From NCBI RefSeq assembly GCF_014695955.1, contig NZ_JACJPG010000189.1:1-64000 (forward strand): a stretch of DNA of 64,000 nucleotides. Direction: 5' to 3'. Shown here piece by piece: positions 23,242 to 32,700 of this stretch (the first letter of the stretch is position 1; the number at the start of each line of letters is the position of its first letter). The notes under the pieces were generated by a model. The model was given only the letters and a program-made list of their open reading frames with translations, searched no databases and was not told the origin of the DNA. The DNA is from Leptolyngbya sp. FACHB-36 (GTDB lineage Bacteria > Cyanobacteriota > Cyanobacteriia > Leptolyngbyales > Leptolyngbyaceae). The translations under genes were made by a program, and so were the position numbers.

Positions 23242-23266
23242 TCAAACAACTTAAGGGAGTTTCTTC

Positions 23267-23494
23267 ATGCAGATTTTTTGGCTGTTTGTAGGTTTCTTGC
23301 GGCAGATTTTTAACCGACCTCAAAGCTCAGTAGCGTGTCCGTGGTGCGGCTATATGCACTATCACGAACAGTTAGAGGTTGAGCGGGAAGACTCCGGTAA
23401 ATACAGCGACGGAGAATCGACTTGCCACTGGGCTTCAGGGGTTGCAACTTGCCCTCGTTGCAGCTACAAATTTCAGTACGATGCTTCAACTTGA
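23267..23494 (+). CDS. Small zinc-ribbon protein
   Basis: 75 residues with AGGGAG upstream of the ATG. CPWCGY and CPRCSY, spaced about 40 residues apart, form a probable Zn-ribbon with four cysteines. The N-terminus is hydrophobic (MQIFWLFVGFLRQIF) and could lie on the membrane. It sits between terminase and portal, where small phage proteins of unknown role are common. Confidence 0.65.
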   Translation: MQIFWLFVGFLRQIFNRPQSSVACPWCGYMHYHEQLEVEREDSGKYSDGESTCHWASGVATCPRCSYKFQYDAST

Positions 23495-23591
23495 TGCTAA
23501 GTTACTGCAAGTAAATGACTTATAGAACCCATTTAAGATCTATACAGGAGGGCAATCGAATTTGGCTGAACTACGAGCTAAGTTACAAATT

Positions 23592-23936
23592 TTATAGATT
23601 GATCGTCAGGATTTTTTTCTTGCTTTTTTTGTCGCTCAACACGACTGTATTGTAGGGTGATGTATCCGTTCCCAGCGGAATTGGCAGCCTAAAACTGGGG
23701 CTTTTATGCTCGAATTCGCCTAAATCAATGCTTTTCGTTATATCGCCATCTGTTGCCAGATAAGCGGTAAGTTCGCCTTTATAATCTTCAATTAAAAAAT
23801 CTCTAAAGAAAACGACTTCCCCACCCTCAGGATCTATACCGAGGATGACCGTACCGCTGAAAGTTGCGCCTTTTCGTTCTTCATCAACCGTTGCCATTAT
23901 GATTTCCGAGGGGTCTTGACCAGACATATCTGCCAT
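23592..23936 (-). CDS. Hypothetical protein, minus-strand insertion in the phage operon
   Basis: 114 residues. Beta-rich sequence with ATFSGTVILGIDPEGGEVVFF and LSDKKSKKKILTINL. No known domain. It is antisense to the phage genes, AT-richer, and flanked by two noncoding stretches (23495-23591 and 23937-24223), so it may be a moron with its own promoter. An imperfect inverted repeat lies at about 24155-24195. Confidence 0.5.
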   Translation of the reverse strand: MADMSGQDPSEIIMATVDEERKGATFSGTVILGIDPEGGEVVFFRDFLIEDYKGELTAYLATDGDITKSIDLGEFEHKSPSFRLPIPLGTDTSPYNTVVLSDKKSKKKILTINL

Positions 23937-24223
23937 AAACTTTTTCCTGGGCGAATTCTCAACAATTGAAAATGATTTTACCTAACGCTATGGGCGATCG
24001 CAAAACTCTCAGGACGTATTTCTGCATCGGTCTTGCCAATGTATAGCCAAGTTACTTCTGGTTATACGCCTAATTGGAAGATTGAGTAGGGATTTATCCT
24101 ATAGGCAACTTCGCTTGGGCTAGCACCCATATTCCATCTGGGCATGCCGCAGGCAATTCGAGTTCTTTAGCTGAAAACGAGCTATTCTCGAATTATAATT
24201 GTCAATCTTAATTTCGGCTTGTT

Positions 24224-24775
24224 ATGCTGCCTGAAAAGCTTCTAAGACTTGCTTGTGCTGAATTTCCGACTTTTGATTTAGCGATCTCTGCAAATAATGG
24301 ACGGGGAGAGATTTGCTGGCGACAGCCTGTCCCTGATCGCGTGTTTGTTGGCGATCATAAGCCTCCCTCTTCTGTTCCATTCGTGGAACATCAATTGGTG
24401 GTTCGACAATTACCTAGTGGGTTTTGGGCATGGGTACCTAGCCATCCAGAGGACTTGGCGATCGTTGCGGAGCACCGCAAAGAGCAGTTTGAATTCGGCA
24501 GAGCGCAATATCTGTACTGTCAAATCGAGGTAGTCCCCGAAGACTATCAGCGAACAAGAATTTGCGCCGATATAAAACGCGAGCTTAAGCAGGAGATCGG
24601 GTGTCGATTCCTGGAGTTGATGCAGTCCGACAAAATCTACAAAACTGCAATCAGCTTCAGGGAAGGTCGATCAACCAGCTTTCCTGGAATGTTCTGCGTC
24701 CAAATCACTCTGATCTACAGTGAGGCAGATTCGGCAACTGCTTCTGGACTGTCCTTCGCACCTGTGCCAAACTAA
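24224..24775 (+). CDS. Phage hypothetical protein
   Basis: 183 residues, alpha/beta, with VPDRVFVGDHKPPSSVPF and a helix RICADIKRELKQEIGCRFLE. There is no membrane segment. It starts a new gene run after the inserted minus-strand gene, and an AT-rich promoter-like region precedes it. The family is not recognised. Confidence 0.55.
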   Translation: MLPEKLLRLACAEFPTFDLAISANNGRGEICWRQPVPDRVFVGDHKPPSSVPFVEHQLVVRQLPSGFWAWVPSHPEDLAIVAEHRKEQFEFGRAQYLYCQIEVVPEDYQRTRICADIKRELKQEIGCRFLELMQSDKIYKTAISFREGRSTSFPGMFCVQITLIYSEADSATASGLSFAPVPN

Positions 24776-24787
24776 AGGTAGATTGCC

Positions 24788-25030
24788 GTGCGCCTTGGCG
24801 AAACTCAACAGTACAAAACTGCCCTCGCCGCGCTGACTCGCCTCAAGCAGCGGGCTGATGCAACCGAAGACTTAAAAGCGATCGCGCTCTATTTGTTTTA
24901 CTCGCATGATGCGGAGGTCCCAACTCCGCAATTTCCGTTTGTGGGCATTGACGACCCCAGAGACCATGCGATCGTTCAAGCGTTCACCGATCAATGGCAG
25001 GCTTTAATCAGAGGTGACGATGAAGACTAG
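24788..25030 (+). CDS. Small phage hypothetical protein
   Basis: 80 residues from a GTG start 12 bases after the previous stop. Helical and charged, with LAALTRLKQRADATEDLKAI and an acidic end (RGDDED). It directly precedes the palindrome at 25035 and the portal gene. It may be a head-assembly accessory; this is inference from position. Confidence 0.55.
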   Translation: MRLGETQQYKTALAALTRLKQRADATEDLKAIALYLFYSHDAEVPTPQFPFVGIDDPRDHAIVQAFTDQWQALIRGDDED

Positions 25031-25034
25031 CCTG

Positions 25035-25051
25035 TTTCCAATAGTTGGAAA
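25035..25051. repeat. Palindrome TTTCCAA-TAG-TTGGAAA (copy 1)
   Basis: A perfect 17-bp palindrome with a three-base centre, located in the 24-base gap between two phage genes and ending three bases before the portal ATG at 25055. It covers the place where the ribosome-binding site should be, so it could form an RNA hairpin controlling portal translation. Other copies are at 28130, 46424 and 61046. Confidence 0.75.
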
Positions 25052-25054
25052 TTA

Positions 25055-26506
25055 ATGCAGCAATTAAATAGCTGGCAGCTAAACAAGCTGGTTCACAGCC
25101 CAGACCCCGATATGTCGCTGCGTCAGGCTCGCCGACTTCTGAAAGCGATCTACGACGAGTCGCAGCCACGACGCAGGCGAACTTTACCCAATAGCTTTGC
25201 CACCCTCTCAGGACGTGCCCAACCGCGAGAGGGTTTTTTGTCAGTGGAGTTGCTGCGGGCAATATACATCCGCAGCGAACTGGTGAGGGCTTGTGTCGAT
25301 ACGTTGATCGAGTTCTTCTCTGCCGTCAATTGGACGATTCGCCCGATCGACGAGGATCGAACAGGATGGCTGAAGGAACGCCGCCCTGACGAATACAAGG
25401 ATCAGCAACAGAGAATCGCATGGCTGAAAACTTTTTTTCGTAGACCTAACACTTACGAGGACCTCGACACGTTCCACCGGCGCTTACTGCGCGACCTGCT
25501 GATCTTCGACGCTGCTGGCTACGAAATTATTACAGCAGACTATCCCGATGGCGGACGTTTGCCTATTGAAATCGGCGGTGTGGCAGGAGACACGATCGAG
25601 ATTGAAACTGACGATCACGGCATCCCTGTCACCTACTGGCAGAGTTACAACGTGCTGCACAATCAGCCTTATCAGCCAGAGGATCTGGCGTACCTGATGC
25701 TGAATCCTTGCAGCTGGCAGGCGTACGGCTTGTCACCGATCGAGACTGCCTACATAACGATCGCGACCGACCTTAGTGCAGGAAAATACAACGCAGATGT
25801 GTTTGGCAAAAACAACATCCCTCCCGCGCTGCTGGCAGTTTTAGGAGTCAGTCAGGCGGAGTTCACCAAAATAATGTCGCAGTTGCGATCGACATCCGCA
25901 GACAACCCGCACAACATTCATGCGGTTCGCGCCAATCGTGCGCCAGACGGTTCTGCCCAGAAAGTGTTTGAAATGATTCCGATGTCGCAGGTTTCTAATC
26001 GAGACATGCAATACCGCGAGTTATTGCAGCTGTGCATCAACCGTGTGTGCATGATGTACCGCGTCACGCCTTCCCAAATCGGCTTCACCGAGCAAATTGC
26101 TGGAGGGATTGGCAGCGGAATTGCTGAGACGCAGGAGAACCTGAGCCAAAACAAAGGGGTGGCTCCTTTGCTACGAAAGGTGTCGCAGACTCACACTTTC
26201 AATGTGATTCAGTCGATCTGTGGTTGGGATGACGTGGAGTTTGCCTTTGTGCAATCCAACACGCCGCAGGAGCAGCTTGACTATCAGCGATCGCTTCAAG
26301 AGTTGCAGTCCGGGGTCATCACTCAAAACGAATTCCGGCAGAGGTGGGGCGGCAGAAAGCCTGTGGACTGGGGCGATCAACCGCTCAACGCTCCGCAGGG
26401 CTATCAGCCTCCGGGTGCCCAACCTGCTGTGGGCGATCAACCTGCAATGCCTCAACTTCCGCAGGCTATGCAGAAATCTACTAAACGAATCATCTTTAAC
26501 TATTAG
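25055..26506 (+). CDS. Phage portal protein
   Basis: 483 residues. The sequence follows the portal pattern: LSVELLRAIYIRSELVRACVDTL, the helix-rich wing, YLMLNPCSWQAYGLSPIETA, then MSQVSNRDMQYRELLQLCINRVCMMYRVTPSQIGF and a Pro/Gln-rich C-terminus (about 435-475). Twelve copies form the ring through which DNA enters and leaves the head and to which terminase docks. Position after terminase is standard. Length is usual for the HK97/Mu-like range. Confidence 0.85.
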   Translation: MQQLNSWQLNKLVHSPDPDMSLRQARRLLKAIYDESQPRRRRTLPNSFATLSGRAQPREGFLSVELLRAIYIRSELVRACVDTLIEFFSAVNWTIRPIDEDRTGWLKERRPDEYKDQQQRIAWLKTFFRRPNTYEDLDTFHRRLLRDLLIFDAAGYEIITADYPDGGRLPIEIGGVAGDTIEIETDDHGIPVTYWQSYNVLHNQPYQPEDLAYLMLNPCSWQAYGLSPIETAYITIATDLSAGKYNADVFGKNNIPPALLAVLGVSQAEFTKIMSQLRSTSADNPHNIHAVRANRAPDGSAQKVFEMIPMSQVSNRDMQYRELLQLCINRVCMMYRVTPSQIGFTEQIAGGIGSGIAETQENLSQNKGVAPLLRKVSQTHTFNVIQSICGWDDVEFAFVQSNTPQEQLDYQRSLQELQSGVITQNEFRQRWGGRKPVDWGDQPLNAPQGYQPPGAQPAVGDQPAMPQLPQAMQKSTKRIIFNY

Positions 26507-26519
26507 TTGTGGGGTTGGC

Positions 26520-26996
26520 ATGGGAGCAATAGAGCGCGAAGACTCGATCGCGTCAATTGTTGGCGGCAGACAGGATTTAGACGGGGCACTGTGTGTTGAC
26601 AGCTTAAACCGCGTCTGGAAGATTATTAGACAGCACTCAGGGTGTGAGTTGAAAGGCTCGAATCACCCCGCTATTGTCCCTTACTGGACTTGTTATTTTA
26701 TTGCGCTACCGGGGCTAAGAGTAATCGGGAGAGATCCTGGCTTGGATTGGCATAAAGAATCACCAACCTTGCTAGAGGAACTTCTGAGACTGTCTGTAAC
26801 AGCAGGAGATCTGCTCGAGGATCAAAGCTTTGGACTGCTGTGGACAGTCCGTATCAGCGAATTTGGCTTGAGCCTTGAGGGGTATAACGACAATCATTGG
26901 ATGCCGCAGGCGAGTCTTGGCACCCTGAGTTTTGGAACGTTGACGAGGGTGTCTACAGAAGCTCAGCGAAAGTCCAGAAAATTAGAGCACGTATAG
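26520..26996 (+). CDS. Phage hypothetical protein
   Basis: 158 residues from ATG 26520, which has GGGG-rich sequence upstream; a longer frame from 26220 would overlap the portal gene and is rejected. The sequence includes DSLNRVWKIIRQHSG and a Leu-rich helix LLEELLRLSVTAGDLLED. There is no membrane segment. It lies between portal and the ART-like gene; the function is unknown. Confidence 0.55.
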   Translation: MGAIEREDSIASIVGGRQDLDGALCVDSLNRVWKIIRQHSGCELKGSNHPAIVPYWTCYFIALPGLRVIGRDPGLDWHKESPTLLEELLRLSVTAGDLLEDQSFGLLWTVRISEFGLSLEGYNDNHWMPQASLGTLSFGTLTRVSTEAQRKSRKLEHV

Positions 26997-26999
26997 CCT

Positions 27000-28211
27000 G
27001 TGCCCACGATCGAGTTTGAAGGCGATTGGTCGCCTGAGGAAATTCAGATCCACCTGCAACGCCTGCAAAAGTCGTTATCCGTGGGAGAGGGTGTGCCCGA
27101 AAATCTGATCCCGCCCCCGATCTCGAAGCTTAATCCTGCACCTCAACCCACTCCCCACTCCTTCATTCCTCCCTCATTTCCGCTAGTAGACGGTGCCTTT
27201 GGAAAAGGCGTCTACTTCCCAGTCGCCCTCTCCGACACGGCTCCACAGCTAAGACTGCGGGTAGACATCACTCCTGAGCAGTTGATTAATGAGTCAGACT
27301 TTGAATCACTCGACTTCAATCTGACAACCGATTTAGACACGGTGCTGGATGCCAATGGCGTGCAGGGCGTGCTCCAACATGCGGGCGATCGTCCGACAGC
27401 CCTGATGATTCGCAATCCCGATAATCTGCTTGTGCTGGGTGTTCTTGCCTCTCATCCGGGACCGTATCAGGTCATCTCAATGCAGCCGGAGCCAGACCAC
27501 CTGATTCTCGACTTGGCGTCTGTTGGCAACTCGCTCACCAAATCAGTTTCTGTCTCACGTCGCGCGACGCTGTGCAGTCAGTCTCACCTCAACGGCTCTC
27601 GACTTGTCCGCAGCTCGGCTCCACCGCTCGATCGCGGTTTAGTTCGGCGCGCTATTGAACGCTGTCGGGCGGATGGCGTGAACCTGGAAGAGATTCAGGT
27701 GTGTCTGTCGCCTGGAAAACCTGACTTCTTGACGGGGATGGTACATGCGTTTTGTCTGCCCTCGGATGGCGTGGTCCATTTGTGCCCGCATGATCCACTC
27801 AGCGCGATCGCATCGTTGGCGCGCCAGTTATCCGATCGCTTGCGAGTTGCAGTGCGCTCCGGTGCGCTTTCTCCAGATACGGCACTGGAGTTGCTAGCGT
27901 TGTGCGCTCAGATGACGCCTGAATGGTGGCTTGAGATGCTGATCAAGCGGTATGCAGGCGCAATTCTAGTCGATCGCAAATTCGGCTTGATGAACGGCGG
28001 CAACCCTCCATCTGTCTACATGAATCTGCTGGCGGGGCGAGGGGTGGCGATTTGGGGCAATCGGCGGACGATTGCTGAATGCATGGCAGAGGATTATCGG
28101 GTTGCATTTACTCCGGCAGGACTGCCCAATTTCCAATGTTTGGAAATTGACGCGGCGGTACCTGGAATTGCTCGATCGTGCCAACAGCGCCTAGTGGAGC
28201 TACTACTTTGA
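27000..28211 (+). CDS. Phage protein with ADP-ribosyltransferase-like N-terminal half
   Basis: 403 residues from a GTG three bases after the previous stop. Residues about 55-150 contain LVDGAFGKGVYFPVALSDTA, which looks like the GKGIYF strand of ADP-ribosyltransferases, and then DANGVQGVL...ALMIRNPDNLLVLGVL, which resembles the closing strands of phage ART domains (NPDQ...VL). Catalytic residues cannot be fixed by eye. The C-terminal part (about 245-395) has AGAILVDRKFGLMNGG and ECMAEDYRVAF, a pattern seen in effector or peptidase-like domains. ART domains are found in phage head-associated polyvalent proteins and modify host targets early in infection. The assignment is tentative. Confidence 0.55.
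   Translation: MPTIEFEGDWSPEEIQIHLQRLQKSLSVGEGVPENLIPPPISKLNPAPQPTPHSFIPPSFPLVDGAFGKGVYFPVALSDTAPQLRLRVDITPEQLINESDFESLDFNLTTDLDTVLDANGVQGVLQHAGDRPTALMIRNPDNLLVLGVLASHPGPYQVISMQPEPDHLILDLASVGNSLTKSVSVSRRATLCSQSHLNGSRLVRSSAPPLDRGLVRRAIERCRADGVNLEEIQVCLSPGKPDFLTGMVHAFCLPSDGVVHLCPHDPLSAIASLARQLSDRLRVAVRSGALSPDTALELLALCAQMTPEWWLEMLIKRYAGAILVDRKFGLMNGGNPPSVYMNLLAGRGVAIWGNRRTIAECMAEDYRVAFTPAGLPNFQCLEIDAAVPGIARSCQQRLVELLL
28130..28146. repeat. Palindrome TTTCCAA-TGT-TTGGAAA (copy 2)
   Basis: Same consensus as the copies at 25035, 46424 and 61046, here inside the last 80 bases of the ART-like gene and just upstream of the coiled-coil gene at 28208. Confidence 0.7.
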
Positions 28212-28591
28212 ACGATGAATTGATAGCGGAGATCACTAAACTCCGAACAGAAGCCTCTGAACTCCGAACAGAGCTTGCTGAACTCCGAACAGAAATCAGA
28301 GCGCTGTACGAACGGCAGGGCGAGTCTGAGACGATCGTGCTGGCTTCTGTCGCTCATAAAAAACAGAACTCTCAACCGTTGTCTCGCACGCAAGCTTTAC
28401 GCATTGGTTTGTACGCTTTTATCGCGGTGCTACTGGTGTCTAGTTTCTCGCTGCGCGGGAAATTGGGTGACACCGAATACCATCTAAACCCCTCGATCGA
28501 GAGTGCCATCCAGCTTCTCGTCGCCCTCTCGACGGGTGGGACGGCGCTCGGTGTTGCATGGTTCTTTGGACGGGATAAAAACGACGGCTAA
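28208..28591 (+). CDS. Coiled-coil two-pass membrane protein (holin-like)
   Basis: 127 residues from a TTG overlapping the previous stop, with GGAG eight bases upstream. Residues 7-35 are a coiled coil made of LRTEASELRTELAELRTEIRAL, the product of three near-identical DNA units starting CTCCGAACAGA. Two hydrophobic helices follow (about 65-82 and 98-120), with a charged end (GRDKNDG). The topology fits a phage holin or a membrane anchor. It is far from the endolysin at 61420, which has its own small holin-like neighbour, so another membrane role is equally possible. Confidence 0.6.
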   Translation: MNDELIAEITKLRTEASELRTELAELRTEIRALYERQGESETIVLASVAHKKQNSQPLSRTQALRIGLYAFIAVLLVSSFSLRGKLGDTEYHLNPSIESAIQLLVALSTGGTALGVAWFFGRDKNDG

Positions 28592-28600
28592 AAGGTTTCC

Positions 28601-29191
28601 ATGTCTCAAGTCCCATCTACAGCACCGTTCAGTCTGGTGCTGCCACCGCCTACCCCTTGGATCTTTTATGCAACAGGCTGCCTACCCGCAACGAGATCGC
28701 TCACCCACACCGTTCGCATCCGACGGACGAAGATTGAGGAAACTACTTTTTTCCCCGTTCTACCGGAGTGCAGAATGGCGCTGCAAGCGATATTTGCAGA
28801 GACGCGATATCCAAAGCATCTTGAGATCTGGAAAGCATTCATACCCTGCACAAAAACTTTCCTTAAAGACTTTTGGCGCGAGGATGAGTGGAGCGCTACG
28901 AGCAGCGGTAGCGGCTCTACGCATGTGGTAGAGATGTTCTATCGGTTCCATCGCACCCAAAAAGTTGTGTGGCTGTTGAGGGTGCCGATCAGCTTCGCGC
29001 TTCCTGGACGCGACTCACAGTCACTCGCGCTGGTTTGCGGGCGGTTTCTGTTCGAGGAACTTAGTAAGCAGCCGAAGATCGAGGCGCTGACCGGGATGAA
29101 CCCGAAAACGGGGCAACCAACGATCGAGGCTGCATTGTGCTGGCTCCCCATCCTTTGGCTCCCTTATCGAAACCTAGTTCAAAGGGTTTAG
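28601..29191 (+). CDS. Phage hypothetical protein
   Basis: 196 residues. Aromatic-rich, with FSLVLPPPTPWIFYATG near the start and a helix KQPKIEALTGMNPKTGQ near the end. There is no clear domain. It follows the membrane protein by nine bases in the same operon. Confidence 0.55.
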   Translation: MSQVPSTAPFSLVLPPPTPWIFYATGCLPATRSLTHTVRIRRTKIEETTFFPVLPECRMALQAIFAETRYPKHLEIWKAFIPCTKTFLKDFWREDEWSATSSGSGSTHVVEMFYRFHRTQKVVWLLRVPISFALPGRDSQSLALVCGRFLFEELSKQPKIEALTGMNPKTGQPTIEAALCWLPILWLPYRNLVQRV

Positions 29192-29194
29192 TAC

Positions 29195-29344
29195 ATGCGC
29201 TCTCTGACGACTCAGGAACTTCAGTTCATTGCTGATCTCTATTTGCTGTCGCTACCCGATCGCGAGCGACAGCAGTTTCAGCAGGTAGTGATACTCCCGT
29301 TGGGACAGGCGCTGCCCGTAATCAATCAGGTGCTGTCTTGCTAA
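29195..29344 (+). CDS. 49-residue helical small protein
   Basis: ATG 29195 to TAA 29342-29344 encodes 49 residues (starts MRSLTTQELQFIADLYLL). It fills the gap between two phage genes and overlaps the TTG start of the next one by seven bases, which supports coupling. Helical, without a membrane segment. The function is unknown. Confidence 0.5.
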   Translation: MRSLTTQELQFIADLYLLSLPDRERQQFQQVVILPLGQALPVINQVLSC

Positions 29345-29766
29345 AGTTTGACCTGCTAGGAAATACGTACTATCTGCGCGGCGATCGTCTTGTCAAGTCA
29401 AACGATCCGGTTCGGCGCGTCATGCACTGGCACAAAATGCGAATTGGCGTGTCCCATGACCCAGGCGACCAGCGGCACGGACGAGCCATCACAGCAGGGT
29501 ACGGGCACATTCGCGGTAGTTACGGAGATGCCGAAGACGGGATGGCGATCGACGTGTACATCGGTCCTGACCTTGCCAGTCGTGAGGTGTTTCGCGTCAA
29601 GCAGATCAACCCAGAAACGGGCGAGCTGGACGAGTACAAATACATCATCGGTTGTTGGGTGCAGCAGGAAGCGAAGCGCCTGTACCTAGCAAACATGCCC
29701 AAGAAGTTCTTTGGCGGCATTGAGCCCGTGGACATTAAATCTCTTCAGAAGTACCAGGTTCGCTGA
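29338..29766 (+). CDS. Phage inorganic-pyrophosphatase-like (InPase) domain protein
   Basis: 142 residues from a TTG. The conserved phrase of the phage InPase domain is present: ITAGYGHIRGSYGDAEDG, MAIDVYIGP, REVFRVKQINPETGELDEY, KYIIGCW and KRLYLANMPKKFFGGI. The acidic residues around AEDGMAIDVYIGP fit metal and pyrophosphate binding. Such domains occur alone or inside polyvalent proteins delivered by phages and conjugative elements, where they may drive nucleotide or DNA synthesis. Its stop overlaps the start of the 1630-residue protein (TGATG), a common pairing for this domain. Confidence 0.7.
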   Translation: MLKFDLLGNTYYLRGDRLVKSNDPVRRVMHWHKMRIGVSHDPGDQRHGRAITAGYGHIRGSYGDAEDGMAIDVYIGPDLASREVFRVKQINPETGELDEYKYIIGCWVQQEAKRLYLANMPKKFFGGIEPVDIKSLQKYQVR

Positions 29767-32700
29767 TGGCAGGGACGATCGCGCTGAAGCCAAAATTTAA
29801 GATTCGTCATGGCGATTGTCTGCGGTTTGAAGCTGATCAGACCGTGACAATTCTGCGGGGTGCGCGGACGGTTCATCGCTGTCGCTACAGTCAAACCCTC
29901 CAGAAGAAGGCGGCAAAGCTGCCTCCTAACAGTCGTTGGATCACGATTCACCCTCACGGTGAGGGTAAGGGCGTTCCGATCCTGATTCAGGAACGTCCTG
30001 ATGGCTCCGCGCATGTGATTGGTGGCGCGGGCGGCAAGCTCAACTATTTGCGGCTTCGCAACCTCCGATCGCCCGAGGAGTGGAAGCAGTCTGCCCGTGA
30101 ACGGGCCCAAAAACGCAAGCAAAAAGAACGGGAGCGCGTTGAGGCTCAAACGGAGACAGAACGGGAGCAGGAGGCAGGCGACAAACAGCAGGCAAAAGAG
30201 TATCACACCACTGAAAAACACAAGAATGCGGCGACGACGTTGGATGCTCTCGATCGTCAGGGTATCGAACACGGGCTCACCGAGGCTCACCGCAAGGCTC
30301 TCAGCCAAGTACCCTCTGACCCAGAACAGGTGGAGCAGTGGAAGCAACTCACCCGTGAAGCCGTTGATCGCGTCAAGCAAATCCATCGCGCCTACGAGCA
30401 TAAGCTGGCGACCGATCATGAAGCGCGGGCTGCCGCTCGATCGGGGGATGTGCCGCTAACCGGAGAGGCGGGTAATCCACTGATCGAGAAAAAAACTCAC
30501 AGCGCCTGTAGTGATGACGGGACTGAACTAGCGTCACTAGTACAGTTGCCTAACGGTCAGTGGCTAAGCCGCAGTTTGGACGGGGGCAACGTCTACGACA
30601 GCTGGGACGCGGCTGCACGAGAGCACGTCCGCAACGTACTAGAGCGAGAGCAGGAGCATGGGGGCGATCGCACTCAGCACGACTCTTTCTATGACCCGTC
30701 GCAGTGGGTTAAAGCCGCTAGCGATGAACGTCTGCCGGAGGGGTTTGAATTCAAGCCCGAAATTGCCACTGAGATCGCCCACTTGTCCCACGAGCGCAAA
30801 ACCCTCGATCGCAACCAGAAAGCCGCAGAACGCGCAATCGAACGGGGACAGGCGTGGGACGCTCTCCGTGGCAGCGTGGATGTCGGTCCGGTGGAAGCTG
30901 TTAGCAATCAAGCGGTTCTTGATCAGCTGGAGTCCGACGCCAAAACGCTTGAGGATGCCGTTACTAACAGCAATTTTCTAGCGCTGTTCGATGAGGCAGG
31001 GGACGGTTCTGCCCTGCGCCAACACGTCGCAATTGGCGGTTATGCCAAGCTTGCCGAAATCGCTTCGGACGTACTGAAACAGAATCCGGTCAGCCGATCG
31101 CTAATTGACGCCCTGGGTCACAACGAAGCGGCGAAGGTGGTCGCCTACCAAATCCGTCAGGCGCTGTCCCCATCCGAGTACGAACGGGTCGCGGAAGCGC
31201 AAGCGATCTACCACGCCCAAACCAGTACGCGGATTGCCAAAGCAACGACTGATAAGGTACAGCCGCTTCTGGAGCGACTGAAAACGCTGCACCATTCAAT
31301 GCTGGAGTTGGAGGCGCAAACGGGCGGTACTCTGACCCCAGAGCAACAGATCCAAATGGATACTTTGAACTATGACGCCACAACGCTCCATGCCGAAATT
31401 CAGGCGACGTTGGGTAACACGATCGGCCAACTCCAGGCTTCTGCCGCAATGGTGGCTGCATTGGAAGCACAGCCCAAGACGCTCCGATTCGCAGGTAATG
31501 ATCGTATCCAGGCAGTGGCAGATCTGATTCCGCAGCTATGGGGTGGGGAAAAGTCGGAAACCTCGCAGGCAGGAATTTTTGAGGCGTTTGGATTGACCGC
31601 AGAGGACTTCCATCTGTTTGACTCTCCCGACGGCAAGACGCTTCAGGTGAAACCAACCGGTATGGAGAAACTGGCGGTGGGCTACAACCCTGAGGACACC
31701 GAAGCGTACAACCGAGCGATCGCCATCAAGCGCGGTGAGTTCGACGAAGACTTCTTTGTTCCAGCCGGATTCGCCTATCGCGCCAAGTCCACCTTTACTG
31801 ATGCAACAACCGAGGCAATCCAGTTCGACACCCGATTCGAGGCGCTAGAGAAACTGGCTCAGCCTGCCTCCCTGTTTGAGCCTGCACCAGAGGTTGACGA
31901 CGGGGAAATCTCTGCCAGTCTCCGATCGTATATCGGGGCGCGGGTTGCCAACGGCGAGAACCCGCTAGAGGTCATGCAAGACGTCAGATCTCCAGAGTTC
32001 TACCTTCAGCAGGGTCTAGACCCTTACGGCGACTCGGCGCTTCGAGTTCAGGAGTTGGCGTCGGGATTGGTGAAAGAGCTGGCAGGTGGTGACCGAATCA
32101 GCGATCGCGCCATTGTTGAGGCGTTCCAATCGTTGGGAGATGCTGAAGCGGCAAATCAGCGACGCGCGCGGCAGACCGATGATTTACAGGCGCTCCATGC
32201 CCAAACGCTCGATTCGGATTCGGCGATCGAGGCAGGTCACCGCACTCTCGCTGCTATGCCGATGGCGCGATTGATCTTCAAAGACAAGCCCACTCCTCAG
32301 GAGCGCAAATGGCTCAGAACTTACGCGATTACCGCGGTGCTGGGGCAGGAACTTCGGGAGCCTCCCCAGAAAGCTGATCTGCAGGTCGCGTCAGAAGTGG
32401 CGGAGGAGCAGTTTGATTTATTCGGTAACAGGATTTCGGCGGCAGAGGCGATCGGCGCCACTTCAGATGCGCCTGAGTTGAGCCAGTGGCAAGAATTCTC
32501 TAAGCTGATGGGCGGTGACGAGAAGGCGTATGCTGCTGTTCAGGACCACCTGCGCGGGAAGTTTCTGCATCGGTTTGCCAATGCTTACGGCGCGATCGCG
32601 GGCAAGCCACTGTTGCTAGGGGGTGAGAATCTCGCTCACGTCGATCGCCTGCTGCTGGCAAAGCTCCCTGAGCGAGAGCGGAATGAGATGCTGGAGTTCA

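Noticed and set aside
26220-26519. Upstream extension of the 26520 gene
   Set aside because: It would overlap the portal gene by almost 290 bases; the ATG at 26520 has a better context.
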